From Mesostigma viride (taxonomy: Eukaryota > Streptophyta > Mesostigmatophyceae > Mesostigmatales > Mesostigmataceae), in contig RPFO01000253.1 in the NCBI GenBank assembly GCA_009746045.1, forward strand, positions 725,720 through 789,719: a stretch of DNA of 64,000 bases, in the 5' to 3' direction. The notes beneath the pieces were generated by a model. That model was not told the origin of the DNA and did not search any database. It saw only the letters and a program-made list of their open reading frames with translations. A program made the translations under genes and the position numbers. Shown here in pieces: positions 11,646 through 23,691 of this stretch. Numbering within the stretch: the stretch's first letter is position 1; each line of letters starts with the position of its first letter.

Positions 11646-12297
11646 ATTTGCACAGCAACTCGTCAGCAGAGCTTGTGAGCTCCTGGTCCTTGCCGGCTGG
11701 AATGACCCTAGGCTGCTGGCTAGCAACCTTTATCCTCACACCAGGCCTACGACCCTCGATAGGCTCGCCACTCGTCGTGACGACCAAGGTTCGTGTGTGA
11801 AGACGCTCGTTGCCTCGTTGAGCCTCGAGCTATATGCAACCTCGTTCCATCCTTGTTCCTCGGTCATGAGCAACGCTGGGCAACGCTACATTGCCAGGGC
11901 CTCGTATCGCTGCCTGCATCCTGTTGCAGGCAGCATACAGGAATCTCTGGCTATCCTGTGTCTAGGACAGCACAGGACCTGCCACAGTCCTGCAAGGACT
12001 TACATCCTTGCAGACCTGCTGGCTGGTTACTGGCTTCTACTAGCCACAGTACCGTTGAGCCCTCAGTACACTGTGTCCCAGTCACGTGAGAGTACAGGCT
12101 AAGCCTGTGCAGGCACGGCCTGCCACGTGTCCTGTCCACTATGCCCTGAGTGTGCCCCGCCCTCGCCCACCGGTCGGCAGTACTTCGGGACTTGATAACT
12201 TTCTAGTCCCTTGTCTGTTCTAGGCGGTTGACACGGCGTTGGAAAGGTCTCCTCAACCTGCATCCATCTAGCACATTGGTGCCCCAATATGCTAACT
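11646..12297 (-). repeat. Element A copy 1, 3' LTR
   Basis: A 652-bp LTR in minus orientation, starting AGTTAGCATATTGG (12297 downward) and ending GCTGTGCAAAT (11646). It is preceded in sense direction by the purine tract AAGAAAGGGTTGG, a likely plus-strand primer. It matches 24363-25015 and 32102-32755 with few differences. Confidence 0.9.
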
Positions 12298-13234
12298 CCA
12301 ACCCTTTCTTGTTTTGGAGCTTGGACCAGCCTGAGAACCTATCAGCCACTGTCCCCACAAGCCTTCAGACATCTGATCCCTCCCAGAGACCAGACCTGCC
12401 TTTTCTTTTGGAACCTGAGGTGCCTCCAAATATTAGCTAGGCCTGCTCATTGGTTCAAAGGTTGCCCTCTGACCCACATGACATCCCAACCCTTTCTTTG
12501 GGAACCTGGTGTAGATTAAAGTTAGGTCTTCACTTAGTCAGAGGAGTTTGGATAGAGGAGTCCATGAACGTACTATTGTGAGTTCCTGGTCATCCAGTTA
12601 TCACAGGCGCCCGTTCATATGGCGCCCGCCACGGAGCCTCCTTTATCTTTTAAATCCTTCCAAAGACTGAGAGAGCCCTGACAAATGTTAGCCAACACAT
12701 GGGGAGCCCATGTCCTCACTGAGGGATAAACTCAGGATTCATACATGCCAGGCTGAGGTCAGCTGGGGAATCGAACCCCACCCCATCTCCTCCAGGTTTG
12801 GATCAGCTCCTGGAACTGAGCATCACAAACAACAAGACATGACAATAACAAGATTATGTTTTATTATAAAGGAGTATAACCCATAGTGAGGCCCCTGGCA
12901 ACCACGTCCAACATGGTCACACAACCAGGGATTTTATTAGCATGCAACAGGTTGGTTACAGAGAATATATACAAATGTACAGCAACCTGTTAGAGCCAAC
13001 ACTTGGGCTGCCCTTGCAGGGTCCATTCCATGAAGACCCAAGGCCCATTACAAAGTCCTTAAGACTCTTCTGCAGCTCCATGACAGAGCCAGGCGAAATT
13101 CTCAGCCAGGGGAGTGACTCCACCCTGACCCCTGTCCAGCAGAGTGTGTCTGAACTCTGAAGGACCTGCTGTCAGCCACCACGTGGCTGCCCAGCCCACT
13201 GGGATGCCTCCCACCTAGAGCAAGGCTGTTTGGT
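12298..13234 (-). other. Element A copy 1, 3' untranslated region
   Basis: No gene. It contains the paired GGGCGCC palindromes (12606-12629) and the tRNA T-arm-like hairpin (12764-12780) described in the findings, and ends at the purine tract before the LTR. Confidence 0.8.
12764..12780 (-). promoter_or_regulatory. tRNA T-arm-like hairpin / B-box-like motif, A copy 1
   Basis: In sense direction the site reads TGGGG, loop TTCGATT, CCCCA: a 5-bp stem with a 7-base loop exactly like a tRNA T-arm, and matching the GGTTCGANTCC box B of RNA polymerase III promoters. Equivalent sites occur in A copy 2, B and D. Confidence 0.7.
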
Positions 13235-16200
13235 CTACTCTGGCCCTCCCCCCTTGGAGGCCATGAGCCCACGAAGCAAAGGGTATTGCAGCTCAGCCTT
13301 CTCCTCCAGCTTGGTGAGAGCATCTGCAGGGTTGTCCACGCCAGCCACATGTTCAATGTTAGCTAAGCAAGACATTTCCTTGAGCAACAAATAATCAAGG
13401 TCCCTGCTCCTGGCCAGCTGCCTGTGCACAAACTGCACCATGCCCATGCTGTCAGTTCTTACCAGTGTGTGCATCTGCAACCGACAGGAAGCCACTTGAC
13501 ATAGCTGGTAAAATAGCTCCCTCAAGTAAAGAGCAGTATGAAGCCCTTCACAGATTGCCCTGCACTCAGCAATGTCACTGCTGGGAGTTACCCTGTTTTG
13601 CAACCGACTGTACCAGCAGACCAGAGAGGACTGTTCCTGCACCAGGGATATTAATGCTGCTGCACGGCCCCTGACCTCTGTGACCTTCCTACTATCCATA
13701 GAACTGTCCACATAGAGCATCATGTCAAAAGGCCTGTACAAATCCAAAGGACCCAGCATGAGAGGGGGAGACATGCGAACAGCCTCTACCACTCTCTCAG
13801 CACCCACCTCAACCAGTTGGGAATCGGTCAACCGACTCAGTACCAACAGGTCAGGAGCACAAATGCTGGCCAGCCATGCCAACATACCTCGTATTGTTGC
13901 ACATCTGGCCTGGGTGATGGGCTCCTGCAAGGCATCTATGATCTGCTGAGGATAATCCTTACCACCCTCCAGCTGGATGGACCATGTACCCTGCTGATGG
14001 ACCAAGGTCGCCTGCATTCCACAAAACACCATGGGCTCATTCTCAACCATGTACTGGATCTTACCCAGTTCAAACCGTTTCTGGATCCTGGCCAGAGTCA
14101 ACTCTTGCCAAGTGGGATGGCCCAGGAGATGCAGATCATCACCATGCAGGGAGGCAAACGCTGGCAGCCCCTCATAGCTACCCTGAAACAGACAAGGATC
14201 AACTGGAGAGACTGAGAGACCACAGACAGACCTGAGGTACTTCTCCAAGCTCTTCCTCCAGATGATGGGACTCGATCTAAGGCCTTCCACGCCTTTGAGA
14301 ATCCTCAAATACCTCGTCTTCAGCTCTGCCCTCCACACTGCAGGCACCTTAACAAAGAAAGGGGGTATTGTGCGCCAAGTATCCTGTGCTTCCTGCTGAT
14401 CACCCTTAAGAAAAGCCCTCTTGAAATCTACCAACACAGAGCTATAGGGTATCCCCTTCTGCAGAAAAGACAATAAATGCACAACAAAATCCTCCATGTA
14501 TCATGCAGCATCCCTGGTGTGTAAAGCTCCTCATCTGCTAACTGTCCAGTGCCATGGTACTCAGTCACAACTGGTCTAACATGTGGCACCTGCACGCCAT
14601 CTACCTCCTTGAGCTTGAGGACAAACATCAATCTGAGCAGCTGGTGATCCTCAGGGAGGACATCCACAGGCTCTGCACAGTTGGCAACTATCCACTCATG
14701 CCCAGAAGCAACAAAGCCAAGAGTCCATGCCTTAGCCATCTTGGGGCTTTGCATCATCTCCACTAGCTTGCGCCAAGGTACAGGACTCGTTCCTGGGATC
14801 TGGTACCTCTGCACACCCAACTCACGTGGGTCAAACGTAGTAGGGAGGATCAGCAGGTCCCCAGCAATGGGCTCCTTTGTATCAGGACCCTCTGCCTCTA
14901 GACCCCTCACAGCCCTTACAGCCACACTAAGACCCTGGGAGTAGCGATATCTCTGCAAGGGAAGGCGGCCCTGCCCTTCTAATGCTAGCTCCTCAGAGGA
15001 TATCCTCACCCCTGGTAAGCACAAGAAGTTCTGACCTAGAATGGCAGGCCCCTGATACCCTTCAACCACACTGAACGTGGTGGGCACCCCCAGGATAGGC
15101 ACACTCACTTCTCCCAAGATCTTCATGGACACATTCCCAGAGAAATCAGACACAGCTAGGCAGCTAGGGGATGACCACTGCAAGCCTGCAGCATCCTCTA
15201 CCCTTAGAATGGACACCTGTGAGTTGGTATCCACTTCTAGTGCTGGTGCCCCACATGACCCCCATCCCGTGAGCTTAGATACCTTGGGATCACGCTTGCT
15301 GTTCTGCAGAGCTCGAATGATGTCCGCCATAAGCAGCCCCCTGGACTGTGGTGCAGCCCTGGCCACCTCTGGCCTTGTGACAGACGTCTCAGCAGACTCC
15401 TGCTCACCCTCATCCATCCAGGACAGACCATAATCCAAGCATGGTGGGTTAGCATCTGCTGCCTGGCTCTCATCCTGCTCATCTCCCTCCAAGGGAGGAT
15501 CAGGGCCGTCTTCAGGCCAGATTGCAGTTGGCCTTCTCTCCTTGACGTGAGCCCAGGATAGCCTGTACACGTGCTTGGGATTACTCTCCAAAGCCACCAG
15601 ACAAGAATGGTTAGCTTCCTCAACATGGGTTACCTGCCCATCTTGCCACTTGCCACGCTTGCCTGGTAATGACGGTTCCTTCCACATCCTGACCCTCAGT
15701 CCCACCTGGGGCCTCAGCATTTTCCAACCCTTGTCCTTACGCCTCAATCTGGAAAACACCCTGTCTGCCTTCTTCAGGCAGGCTGCCACCACGTCCTGTG
15801 ATAGCATACCAAACTGCAATGCCAGGGGAGAGACTGCCACACCATCATAGTAATAGGTTACCCTGTGGTTAAGCTGCTCCTCAATCCCCTTACACCAAGC
15901 TGCTTTCTCTAGAGCTGATGCCACAACAGGCACACTCCTAGCTGCTAGCACCACTGTTTTTACTTCACGTATAGATCTCTCTACAGCTCCCTGCTGCCCA
16001 TGGCATTCCCTAGGGACCACTACCAACTTACAAGGAAGCTGGTCAGCCAGCTTGATCAAGCAGTCAAACTGCAAGTCAGCTTGCACCTTGGTGTACACCC
16101 CAAAGCCTGGCAACAAAGACTGGAGACCCATCAACAGCTGATGCTCCTGCATTCCAGGAAGAATGGTCAGCAACCTATATCTGCTAAACCTATCCACCCC

Positions 16201-16820
16201 CACCAACAGATACATGCCCCTGATGTGTTGGATGTCCACCTGGATATCCCCCCGCTCTCTAGCAGGTTCTCTGGCATGGGACTGTGGGAGGCGAACAGCA
16301 TTCTCCTGACAGACACAATTCTGAGCAGCTGCACTGCAGGCCTCTAGCAAAGGCTCCTTGCCAATCTTCCAAGCAAACATCTCTGCCTGCTTAGATGGCC
16401 AAAGATATGGTGTAGAGTGTTTCCAGCCTGAGCATAGCTCAACCCCCTGTCAGCCTGGCTGCACAGAGAGGAACGTGACAAAGACTGTGTGCTTGGGATA
16501 GCACGACCCACCTGCTGTTCTCTTGCTCCAGGGACCTCCTCCAAGGTAGCTCGGCTCCCAGAGCCAGCCCCGGTTCCCACAGAAGCTGCAGGTCCTTCCA
16601 GTCTGGCGGCTTGACTCCCAGAGTCAACCCCAACAACTGGAGACCCTGCACCTGCCACAGGCACAGGGAATTCCACTGCTGCAGCAGCGTTATTGCAATC
16701 ATTGAGTGGAAGCACCTCATCATTCCCAACCCCTTGCTGCTGCACAAGAGGGACACCCCCATTACTATGTACAACTGTTCGTCCCACTAGGGGTGATTGA
16801 CTATTTACAGGGGACAACAT
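13235..16820 (-). CDS. Element A copy 1 pol: integrase, protease-like, RT, RNase H
   Basis: Starts at ATG 16820, in frame with and 6 bases beyond the gag TGA. Domain order: low-complexity linker; zinc-binding LHHIFGH...CVC; integrase core with IQVDIQHI, QADLQFD and GAVERSIREVK as D, D, E; C-terminal integrase basic region; protease-like EVDTNSQVSI (15208-15234) and GPAILGQNFL; Copia-type RT with VDFKRAFLKGD and LHGDDLHLL (catalytic HGDD 14135-14146); RNase H with LYVDSSMDSR, SSDIAECRAI, RTDSMGM and DNPADALTK. Two one-base losses (near 16390 and 14469) break the frame; both are absent from copy 2. The protease lies after integrase, unlike ordinary Copia elements. Confidence 0.88.
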
Positions 16821-16826
16821 CTCAAG

Positions 16827-18174
16827 TCATGGCTTACCCACCTGGCCAGAGCCTGCTCCAGCAGACTTGGCCTGGTCTGGGCAGTCACGTCGCCAATGAC
16901 CCGTCCTGCCACATCCAAAGCATTTGTCATCCTTCCCAGCAGCAGCCTTCTTCAGGCCACCCTGGTTCTGGCTGCTCTGACTGGCCTGGGTGCCCTGGCC
17001 CTGGCTCTTGCCTTGCCCTTGGCCACCCTTGTTCTGCTGACCACCCTGGTGACCACCAGCCTGCTGCTGACCCTTGCCTTTGGATCCCTGCTGCTGGCCC
17101 TTGCCACCCTGGTTACCATTCTGCCTGCGCCTGTTAGCCCTCTGACGCCTACTAGGTCTGGTTTCTCCCTGAGCACCCTGCCCAGGGGCGTCACCATGGA
17201 CCTGATGAGCGGAGGCTGAAGGGGCACCAGTCACCTGGATTGCCTTGCAAGCAGCATTGTCAGATGGACGGATATTGAAAATAACCTTTTGCAAGGCTGG
17301 CCACGTCCCATCTGTCTGATCAGCAAACATCCTAGCTGCATTTCTCCCATCCACACTCAGCCCCATGCGATCCAGGAAGTAATCTGCCACTGCTCTATCA
17401 GTCAGATTGAAGCCATGCTTGGCCCCCTTCTCCCTGATGCGTGTGAGCCGCTGCAGCTCCTCAGCTATTGTGCCCTTGATCTCAAAGGTATCATAGCTGA
17501 GCTTATAGTGATTAGTGAGGTTGAGTACCTTATCAGAAAACTCCTGACGTAGGCCCTCTAGGAACTGAGACCAAGTCAGCTTGTCCTTGACAGCCTGCCT
17601 AGCCTTGTCCCTCACCGCTCACTTGAATCCCTATTAGTCGTGGATGTGTGGAATACCTGCACAAGGTTGACAGTGGGATCTACAGAGCATGAAACTAGCT
17701 CCATATCCTCCAACCACTTGTCTAGCTCTTCCTGTCCCACAGGAGGCTTGAGAGGCTTCTGGCCATTCATCACAGCCACAGCACTCATATGAGGTCTAGT
17801 CCCAGGCAAAGCACGAGGGTCACTGCCAATGACAGCAGCTCCTACTGGTGCTAATGGCGCAGGAACATAGCTGCAGGAACACCAGACGCAGGCACACATG
17901 GTCTCTTACCAGGTGCTTGACGTTCAGCATCATTCTGGCCCTCCCCCGTCAGCACCACGCCGTCGGTTGGCCACCCTGCACGCTCCTCCCCTTGTGCCAC
18001 CTCTTTCCTCTTCCGGTTGGACGCCCTCCTGCCATTGACGCCCTCTGCCGTTGGGATTGCCTGTCCCTCTGGCACGACGTTGGCGGGGCCTCCCGTGTCT
18101 GCCCTTGCCTCACCCCCGCCATCCCCCGCTCCCGCCCCGCTCCCGCTGCCGCCCCCGCGCGTGTTACGAAGCAT
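16827..18174 (-). CDS. Element A copy 1 gag
   Basis: The first frame, from ATG 18174 to 17851, is a Gly/Ala-rich, basic N-terminus (RNTRGGGSGSGAGAG, then ASNRKRKE). The second, 17899 to 16827, holds the gag core (DKWLEDMELV, then DKLTWSQFLEGLRQEF), a Gln/Gly/Lys-rich tail and the knuckle CFGCGRTGHWRRDC (CX2CX4HX4C). The overlap near 17870 needs a -1 change of frame and is identical in copy 2. A one-base loss near 17618 is specific to this copy. Gag ends in TGA followed in frame by pol, suggesting stop readthrough. Confidence 0.85.
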
Positions 18175-18382
18175 TATAGAATACACAGAAAACACACGCA
18201 GATATGGCCGCTGGAACCCACTCAGGCTCACGCACTTACTCCAGACGAGGCCGCCTCCTGGCTTGCACTCGCCTGCCCCTCCTCACGGTCTGGACGCTGC
18301 TCAACACCCTCAGCAACCGATGTGGCTGCTGCTGCCTCTGCGACAATCTGGAGGTCTGGGTTAAACTCTCCCAGCACGCAGG

Positions 18383-19114
18383 TCACAGGTCGCCCGTCTT
18401 CCTTGCGTTCGACTGGATGTTGTGTCTCGCCTGGGTTGCGATGCCAAGCAAGATCGCGTACCCACCGCTTACCGCCGCCGACAAGCTCGTTCTGCTCGCC
18501 TCGGCCGTAACGATCGTACTCGTGAGTACCTCACGAGGGATATGCAGATCAGCTCTCTGCCTCTCCTCGTAGGTCTCGGTAGTGCCGTCGCCCTCGTTTA
18601 TCTGCTGGGCTGAGCGCTTGACGGAGCCCTCTGGCTTGTCAGTCCACTCAAAATGGACGTCTTCAGGCGTCTTCTCGACCCCCGTGACAATCTCCACCTC
18701 CGGACCCCACGCAGTGGTGGTTTCCGGCCTCGGTGTATCAAGCCTTGAGTAGACCCCGAAAGGCTGCGTGGTAATATAGAACCTGTCTGCGTACCCTCTC
18801 GACTCTTGCAAAAGGACAGCAACAAGATTCTCAATGGTTTGGGCAAATACCTCTGCCGTGCTCCAAGGATTCACCGTCTCCCGAGCACGGCGTTCCGGAT
18901 GATGTCGGCGTCTGGTACCCCCTCTCCTAGCACTGCTGTAGCCACCCAGTGGTTAAACAGTCGGGTGCTGCCGAGCGCTGTTGCCACAATCTGGCTAAGC
19001 GCCTCCCTGGCTAGGTCGAGACCGGCTAGCGTGATATGGGCGCCCTGATAAGCGACCTCCACACGATTAGCAGTTTCAGCTAGCGCGTCACGAATGCGCA
19101 CCAACTCTTCCACC
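18383..19114 (-). pseudogene. Element A copy 1 ORF0, 5'-truncated
   Basis: This is the C-terminal two thirds of the extra ORF that precedes gag in element A, cut off at 19114 where element B begins. It shows helical sequence ELVRIRDALAETANRVEV and ALSQIVATALG, then an acidic part. A one-base loss near 18893 breaks it. Unlike copy 2, the 3' part is in frame to a TGA at 18383-18385. No known domain is recognised. Confidence 0.7.
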
Positions 19115-19631
19115 GATGGTCGCAATGCAGCTAGGCTGTTTGCAGATCAGACAGATGGGTCGCTGGCTGCCTTAGAGAGGGTAGTCTTGAGCATTCGCCC
19201 ATCTGCCCCTGCTTGTAAACCCATTCAGACCTCAGGTGCTTCAGCCTCCGCTAGCCAGGTGCAGGGGGATGCCCCAGGGCAGGCAGCCCAGGGAGGTCCT
19301 CATCCTAGCAGGCGTCAGAGGGCTGGGAGGCGCAGGGGGGTTGGAAACCAAGGTGGCAAGGGCCAGCAGCAAGGGGCTCAGAACAAGGGTCAGAAGCAGG
19401 CTGGTGGTCACCAAGGGGGGCAGCAGGGGGGGAGGTAGCCAAGGGCAAGGCAAGAGCCAGGGCCAAGGCAACCAGAATAAGCCAGGCAACCAGAACCAAG
19501 GGGGTCAGAGGAAGGCCCCGGCTGGGAAGGAGGATAAGTGCTTTGGCTGTGGTAAGACAGGTCACTGGCACCGTGATTGCCCTGATCTGGCCAATGCTGC
19601 AGGAGCAGGTGGTCAGTCCAGGAAGCCGTGA
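19115..19631 (+). pseudogene. Element B gag, C-terminal fragment
   Basis: Begins in the middle of the gag core and includes the Gln/Gly/Lys-rich tail and the knuckle CFGCGKTGHWHRDC. A one-base shift near 19430 changes frame. Ends at TGA 19629-19631; the pol frame continues directly from it without a nearby ATG. Confidence 0.8.
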
Positions 19632-22600
19632 CTTAGTGCAGTGCCCCATGTAAATAGTCAGTCACCCCAGGTGGGGCAGGTGGCACTTGTAAATATGGAT
19701 GATAGGGGTGCACCTCCTGTTCAGCAGCAGGGGGTTGGGAATACTGATGGGTTTGTTCTTCCACATGATTGCAATGTCGCTGCTGCAGCAGTGCAATTCC
19801 CTGGGCCTGTGGCAGGTACAGGGTCTTCAGTGAGTGTTGGCTCTGGGAGTCAAGCAGCTCAGCTGGAAAGTCCTGCTGGCGCCGAGGGAACCACTGTTGG
19901 CTCTGGGAGTCAAGCTGTGGAGGTCCCTGGTTCCAAGGAGCAGGAGGTGGGTCGTGCGGTCCCGCGCACACAGCCAAGTCCTAGTTCCTCCTTATGCAGT
20001 GAGACTGATAGGGGGTTGAGCTATGCAGCCGCTGGGCATACTCTATACCATGTATTTGGGCGCTCTAAACAGGCAGAAATGTTTGCTTGAAAGCTAGGTA
20101 AGCAGCCTCTGTTGGAGTCCTGCACTGCAGCTGCTGAGAACTGTGTCTGTCAGGAGAATCAGATTCACCCACCACGGTCCCACGCTAGAGAGCCTGCTAG
20201 AGAGCGGGGGATATCCAAGTAGATATACAGCACATGCGTGGTTTGTATCTGTTGGTGGGGGTGGATAGGTTCAGCCGGTATGGGCTGTTGACCATCCTGC
20301 CTGGCATGGATGAGCATCACTTGTTGTTGGGTCTCCAGTCTTTGTTGCCATGCTTTGGGGTGTACACCTTGGTGCAAGCTGACTTGCAGTTTGACTGCTT
20401 GAGAAAGCATGCTGATCAGCTTCCGTGTAAGCTGGTAGTGGTCCCTAGAGAGAGTCATGGGCAGCAGGGGCTGTAGAGAGATCTATCCGTGAGGTAAAGA
20501 CAGTGGTGCTAGCAGCAAAGACTGTGCCAGTGGTAGCATCTGCTTTGGAAAAGGCAGCCTGGTGCAAGGGGATTGAGGAACAGCTTAACCACAGGGTAAA
20601 CTATTACTATGATGGTGTGGCAGTCTCTCCCTTAGCAGCGCAGTTTGGGTTGTTGTCCCCAGAGGTAGTGGGTGCCTGCCTGAGAAAGGCAGATAGAGTG
20701 TTTGCTCGGCTGAGGCGCAAGGACAAGGGCTGGAAAAATGCTGAGGCCCCTTGTGGGAATGGGGGTCAGGATGTGGAAGGAGCCATCAATACCAGGCAAG
20801 CGTGGCAAGTGGCAGGATGGGCTGGTAACCCAGTTGGATGAGGCCAACCATTCTTGTCTGGTAGCCTTGGACAGGGATCCTAGGCGCGTGTACAGGTTGT
20901 CCTGGGCTCACATCCGAGAGAAAAGGCCAAGTGCAATCTGGCCTGTAGACGGCCCTGAGCCTCCCTTGGAGGTTGAGGCTCAGGAGGAGAGCCAGGCAGT
21001 AGATGCTAACCCTCCATGCTTGGATGATGGTCTGTCCTGGATGGACGAGGGTGAGCTGGAATCTGCTGCATCAACTGTCACAAGGCCAGTAGGGGGCCAG
21101 GGCTGGACCAAAGCCCAAGGGGCTCCTCATGGCGGACGTCATCCGGGCATTGATGAGCGGCAAGCGTGATCCCAAGGTATCTAAGCTCACGGGGTGGGGG
21201 TCATGCTGGGCAGCAACATTAGAGGTGGATACCAACTCGCAGGTGTCCATTCTGAGGGCTGAGGATGCTGCAAGGTTGCAGATGTCTGTAGCCGGTTGCC
21301 CAGCCGTGTCTGATTTCTCGAGGAATGTGTCCATGAAAGTTCTGGGGGAGGTGAGTGTGCCTATTCTGGGGGTGCCCACGGTGTTCTATGTGGTAGAGGG
21401 CTATGAGGGTCCAGCCATACTGGGGCAGAATTTCTTATGCCAGCCGGAGGTGACGATAACCTCTGAGGAATTGGCACTAGAAGGGCAGGGTAGTTTACCC
21501 CTCCAGAGATATCGCTACTCCCAGGGACTTAGTGTGGCTGTAAGGGCTGTGAAGGGTGTTGCAGTGGAGGGGCCTGATTCTAAGGAGCCCATTGCTAAGG
21601 ACCTGCTGATCATCCCAACTACGTTTGACCCACGCCAGTTGGGGGTGCAGAGGTACCAGATCCCTGGAACGAGTCCTGTACCTTGGCGCAAGCTAGTGGA
21701 GATGATGCAAAGCCCCAAGATGGCTAAGGCATGGACTCCTGGCTTCGTTGCTTCTGGGCATGAGTGGATGATTGCCAACTGTGCAGAGCCTGTAGAGGTC
21801 CTCCCTGAGGATCACCAGCTGCTCAGATTGATGTTTGTCCTCAAGCTCAAACAGGTAGATGGTGTCGAGGTGCCACATGTCAGACCAATTGCAACCGAGT
21901 ACCATGGCACTAGACAGATAGCAGATGAGGAGCTCTATACTCCAGGGATGCTGCATGACACGTGGAGAATGTTGTTGTGTGTTTTCTTATCCTTCCTGGT
22001 CAAAGGCATTGCCTATGGCTCTGCTTTGATAGATTTCAAGGGGGCTTTTCTCAAAGGTGACCAGGAAGAGGCTAGGGAGACATGGCGAACAATACCACCT
22101 TTCTTTGATAAGTGTGCCTGCTGTGTTAAGTGTCCCTACAGGAGCCCATTACCCGGCCAAGGGGTGCTACCATACGCGGTATGTTGGCATGGTTGGCTAG
22201 CATTTGTGCGCCTAACCTGCTGGTCTTGAGTCGGTTGACAGATTCCCAGCTGGTCGAGGTGGGTGTTGAGAGTGTGATGCAATCTGTGAGGATGTCTCCA
22301 CCTCTCATCTTGGGTCCTTTGGATTAGTACAGGCCCTTTGACATGGTTCTCTATGTGGACAGTTCTATGGATAGTAGGAAGGTCACAGAGGTCAGGGGGC
22401 GGGCAGCAGCATTAATCACCCTGGTACAGGAACAGTCCTCTCTGGTCTGCTGGTACAGTCGGTTGCAGAATAGGGTAACCCCCAGCAGTGACATTGCTGA
22501 GTGCAGAGCAATCTGTGAGGGGCTGCACACAGCCCTTTACTTGAGGGAGCTTTTCTACCAGCTATGTAAGGTAGCTTCCTGTCGGTTGCAGATGCACACA

Positions 22601-22798
22601 CTGGTGAAAACTGGCAGCATGGGCATGGTGCAGTTCGTGCACAGGCAGCTGGCCAGAAGCAGGGACCTTGATTATCTGTTGCTCAAGGCACTGTCCTGCT
22701 TTGCTGACATTGAATATGTGGCTGGCGTGGACAACCCTGCAGATGCTCTCACCAAGCTTGAGGCTCTGAGGTGGGATGTGTCCCAGTGGGCTGGGTAG
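19632..22798 (+). pseudogene. Element B pol, defective
   Basis: Linker, integrase, protease-like, RT and RNase H are all recognisable by comparison with element A, but the gene is dead. An in-frame TGA (near 20088) replaces the Trp of MFAWK; frameshifts lie near 20210, 20470 and 20735; the RT is deleted from just after the WRTIPPFF block (near 22110) to the QEPIT block, removing the HGDD catalytic box; a TAG stands before YRPFDM (near 22325); and the RNase H Asp in TDSMGM is Gly. The protease-like motif EVDTNSQVSI is kept at 21222-21251, in the same place after integrase. Confidence 0.87.
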
Positions 22799-23691
22799 CC
22801 AGAAATGGCTGACAGCAGGTTCTTCAGGGTTCGTACACCCTGCTGAACAGGGGTCAGGGTGGAGTCACTCCCCTGGCTGAGAATAACGCCTGGCCCTGTC
22901 ATGGGGTTGCAGAAGGGTCTTAAGGACCTTGTAACCGGCCTTGGGTCTTCATGGAATGGACCCTGAAAGGGCAGCCCAAATGTTGGCTCTTACAGGTTGC
23001 TGTACATTTGTTTATATTCTCTGTAACCAACCTGTTGCATGCTAATAAAACCCTGGTTGTGTGACCATGTTGGACGTGGTTGCCAGGGAGCCTCATTATG
23101 GGTTATTCTCTCTATATTAATAAGTCATAATCGTGTTATCTCCATTTCATGTTTGTTTGTAATGTACAGTTCCAGGAGCTGTTCCAAACCTGGAGGATAT
23201 GGGGTGGGGTTCGATTCCCCAGCTGACCACAGCCTGGCATGTGTGAATCCTGAGTTTATCCCTCAGTGAGGACATGGGCTCCCCAGTTTGGCAAGCATTA
23301 ACTGGGCTCTATCCGTGTCTGTTGAATGAAAAGGAAGGGGAATGGTTGTGAGCGGGCGCCTCTGATACGGGCGCCTGTGATAACTGGAAAGGACCAGGAA
23401 CTCACAATAATACGTATCATAACTTCCTCTGTCCAAGTTCAGCTGCCTGGATGTAGAGACCTCACTTTTCTCCTCAACCAGGTTCCCAAAAGAAAGGGTT
23501 GGGGGCTGACATCTGGGTCAGGGCTGGGCCTTAGAACCAATGTTGGCTCTGGACTAATCTTTGGGTAAAACCTCAAGTTCCAAAAGAAGGGCAGCCCTGG
23601 CCTCTGGGAGAGGTCAGGAGTCTGTGGCATGAGTGAGCATGGCTGATTGGAATCTCAGGCTGGTCCAGCCTCCAAAACAAGAAAGGGTTGG
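22799..23691 (+). other. Element B 3' untranslated region
   Basis: No gene. Carries the T-arm-like hairpin (23205-23221), paired GGGCGCC palindromes (23353-23375) and the purine tract AAGAAAGGGTTGG immediately before the LTR. Confidence 0.8.
23205..23221 (+). promoter_or_regulatory. tRNA T-arm-like hairpin, element B
   Basis: TGGGG stem, TTCGATT loop, CCCCA stem; identical to the element A site although the surrounding sequence has diverged. Confidence 0.7.

Noticed and set aside
16570-16640. GVDSGSQAARLEG in the element A linker as a D-S-G protease site
   Set aside because: Element B has VGSGSQ at the same place, repeated twice; it is low-complexity linker without the later ILG block.
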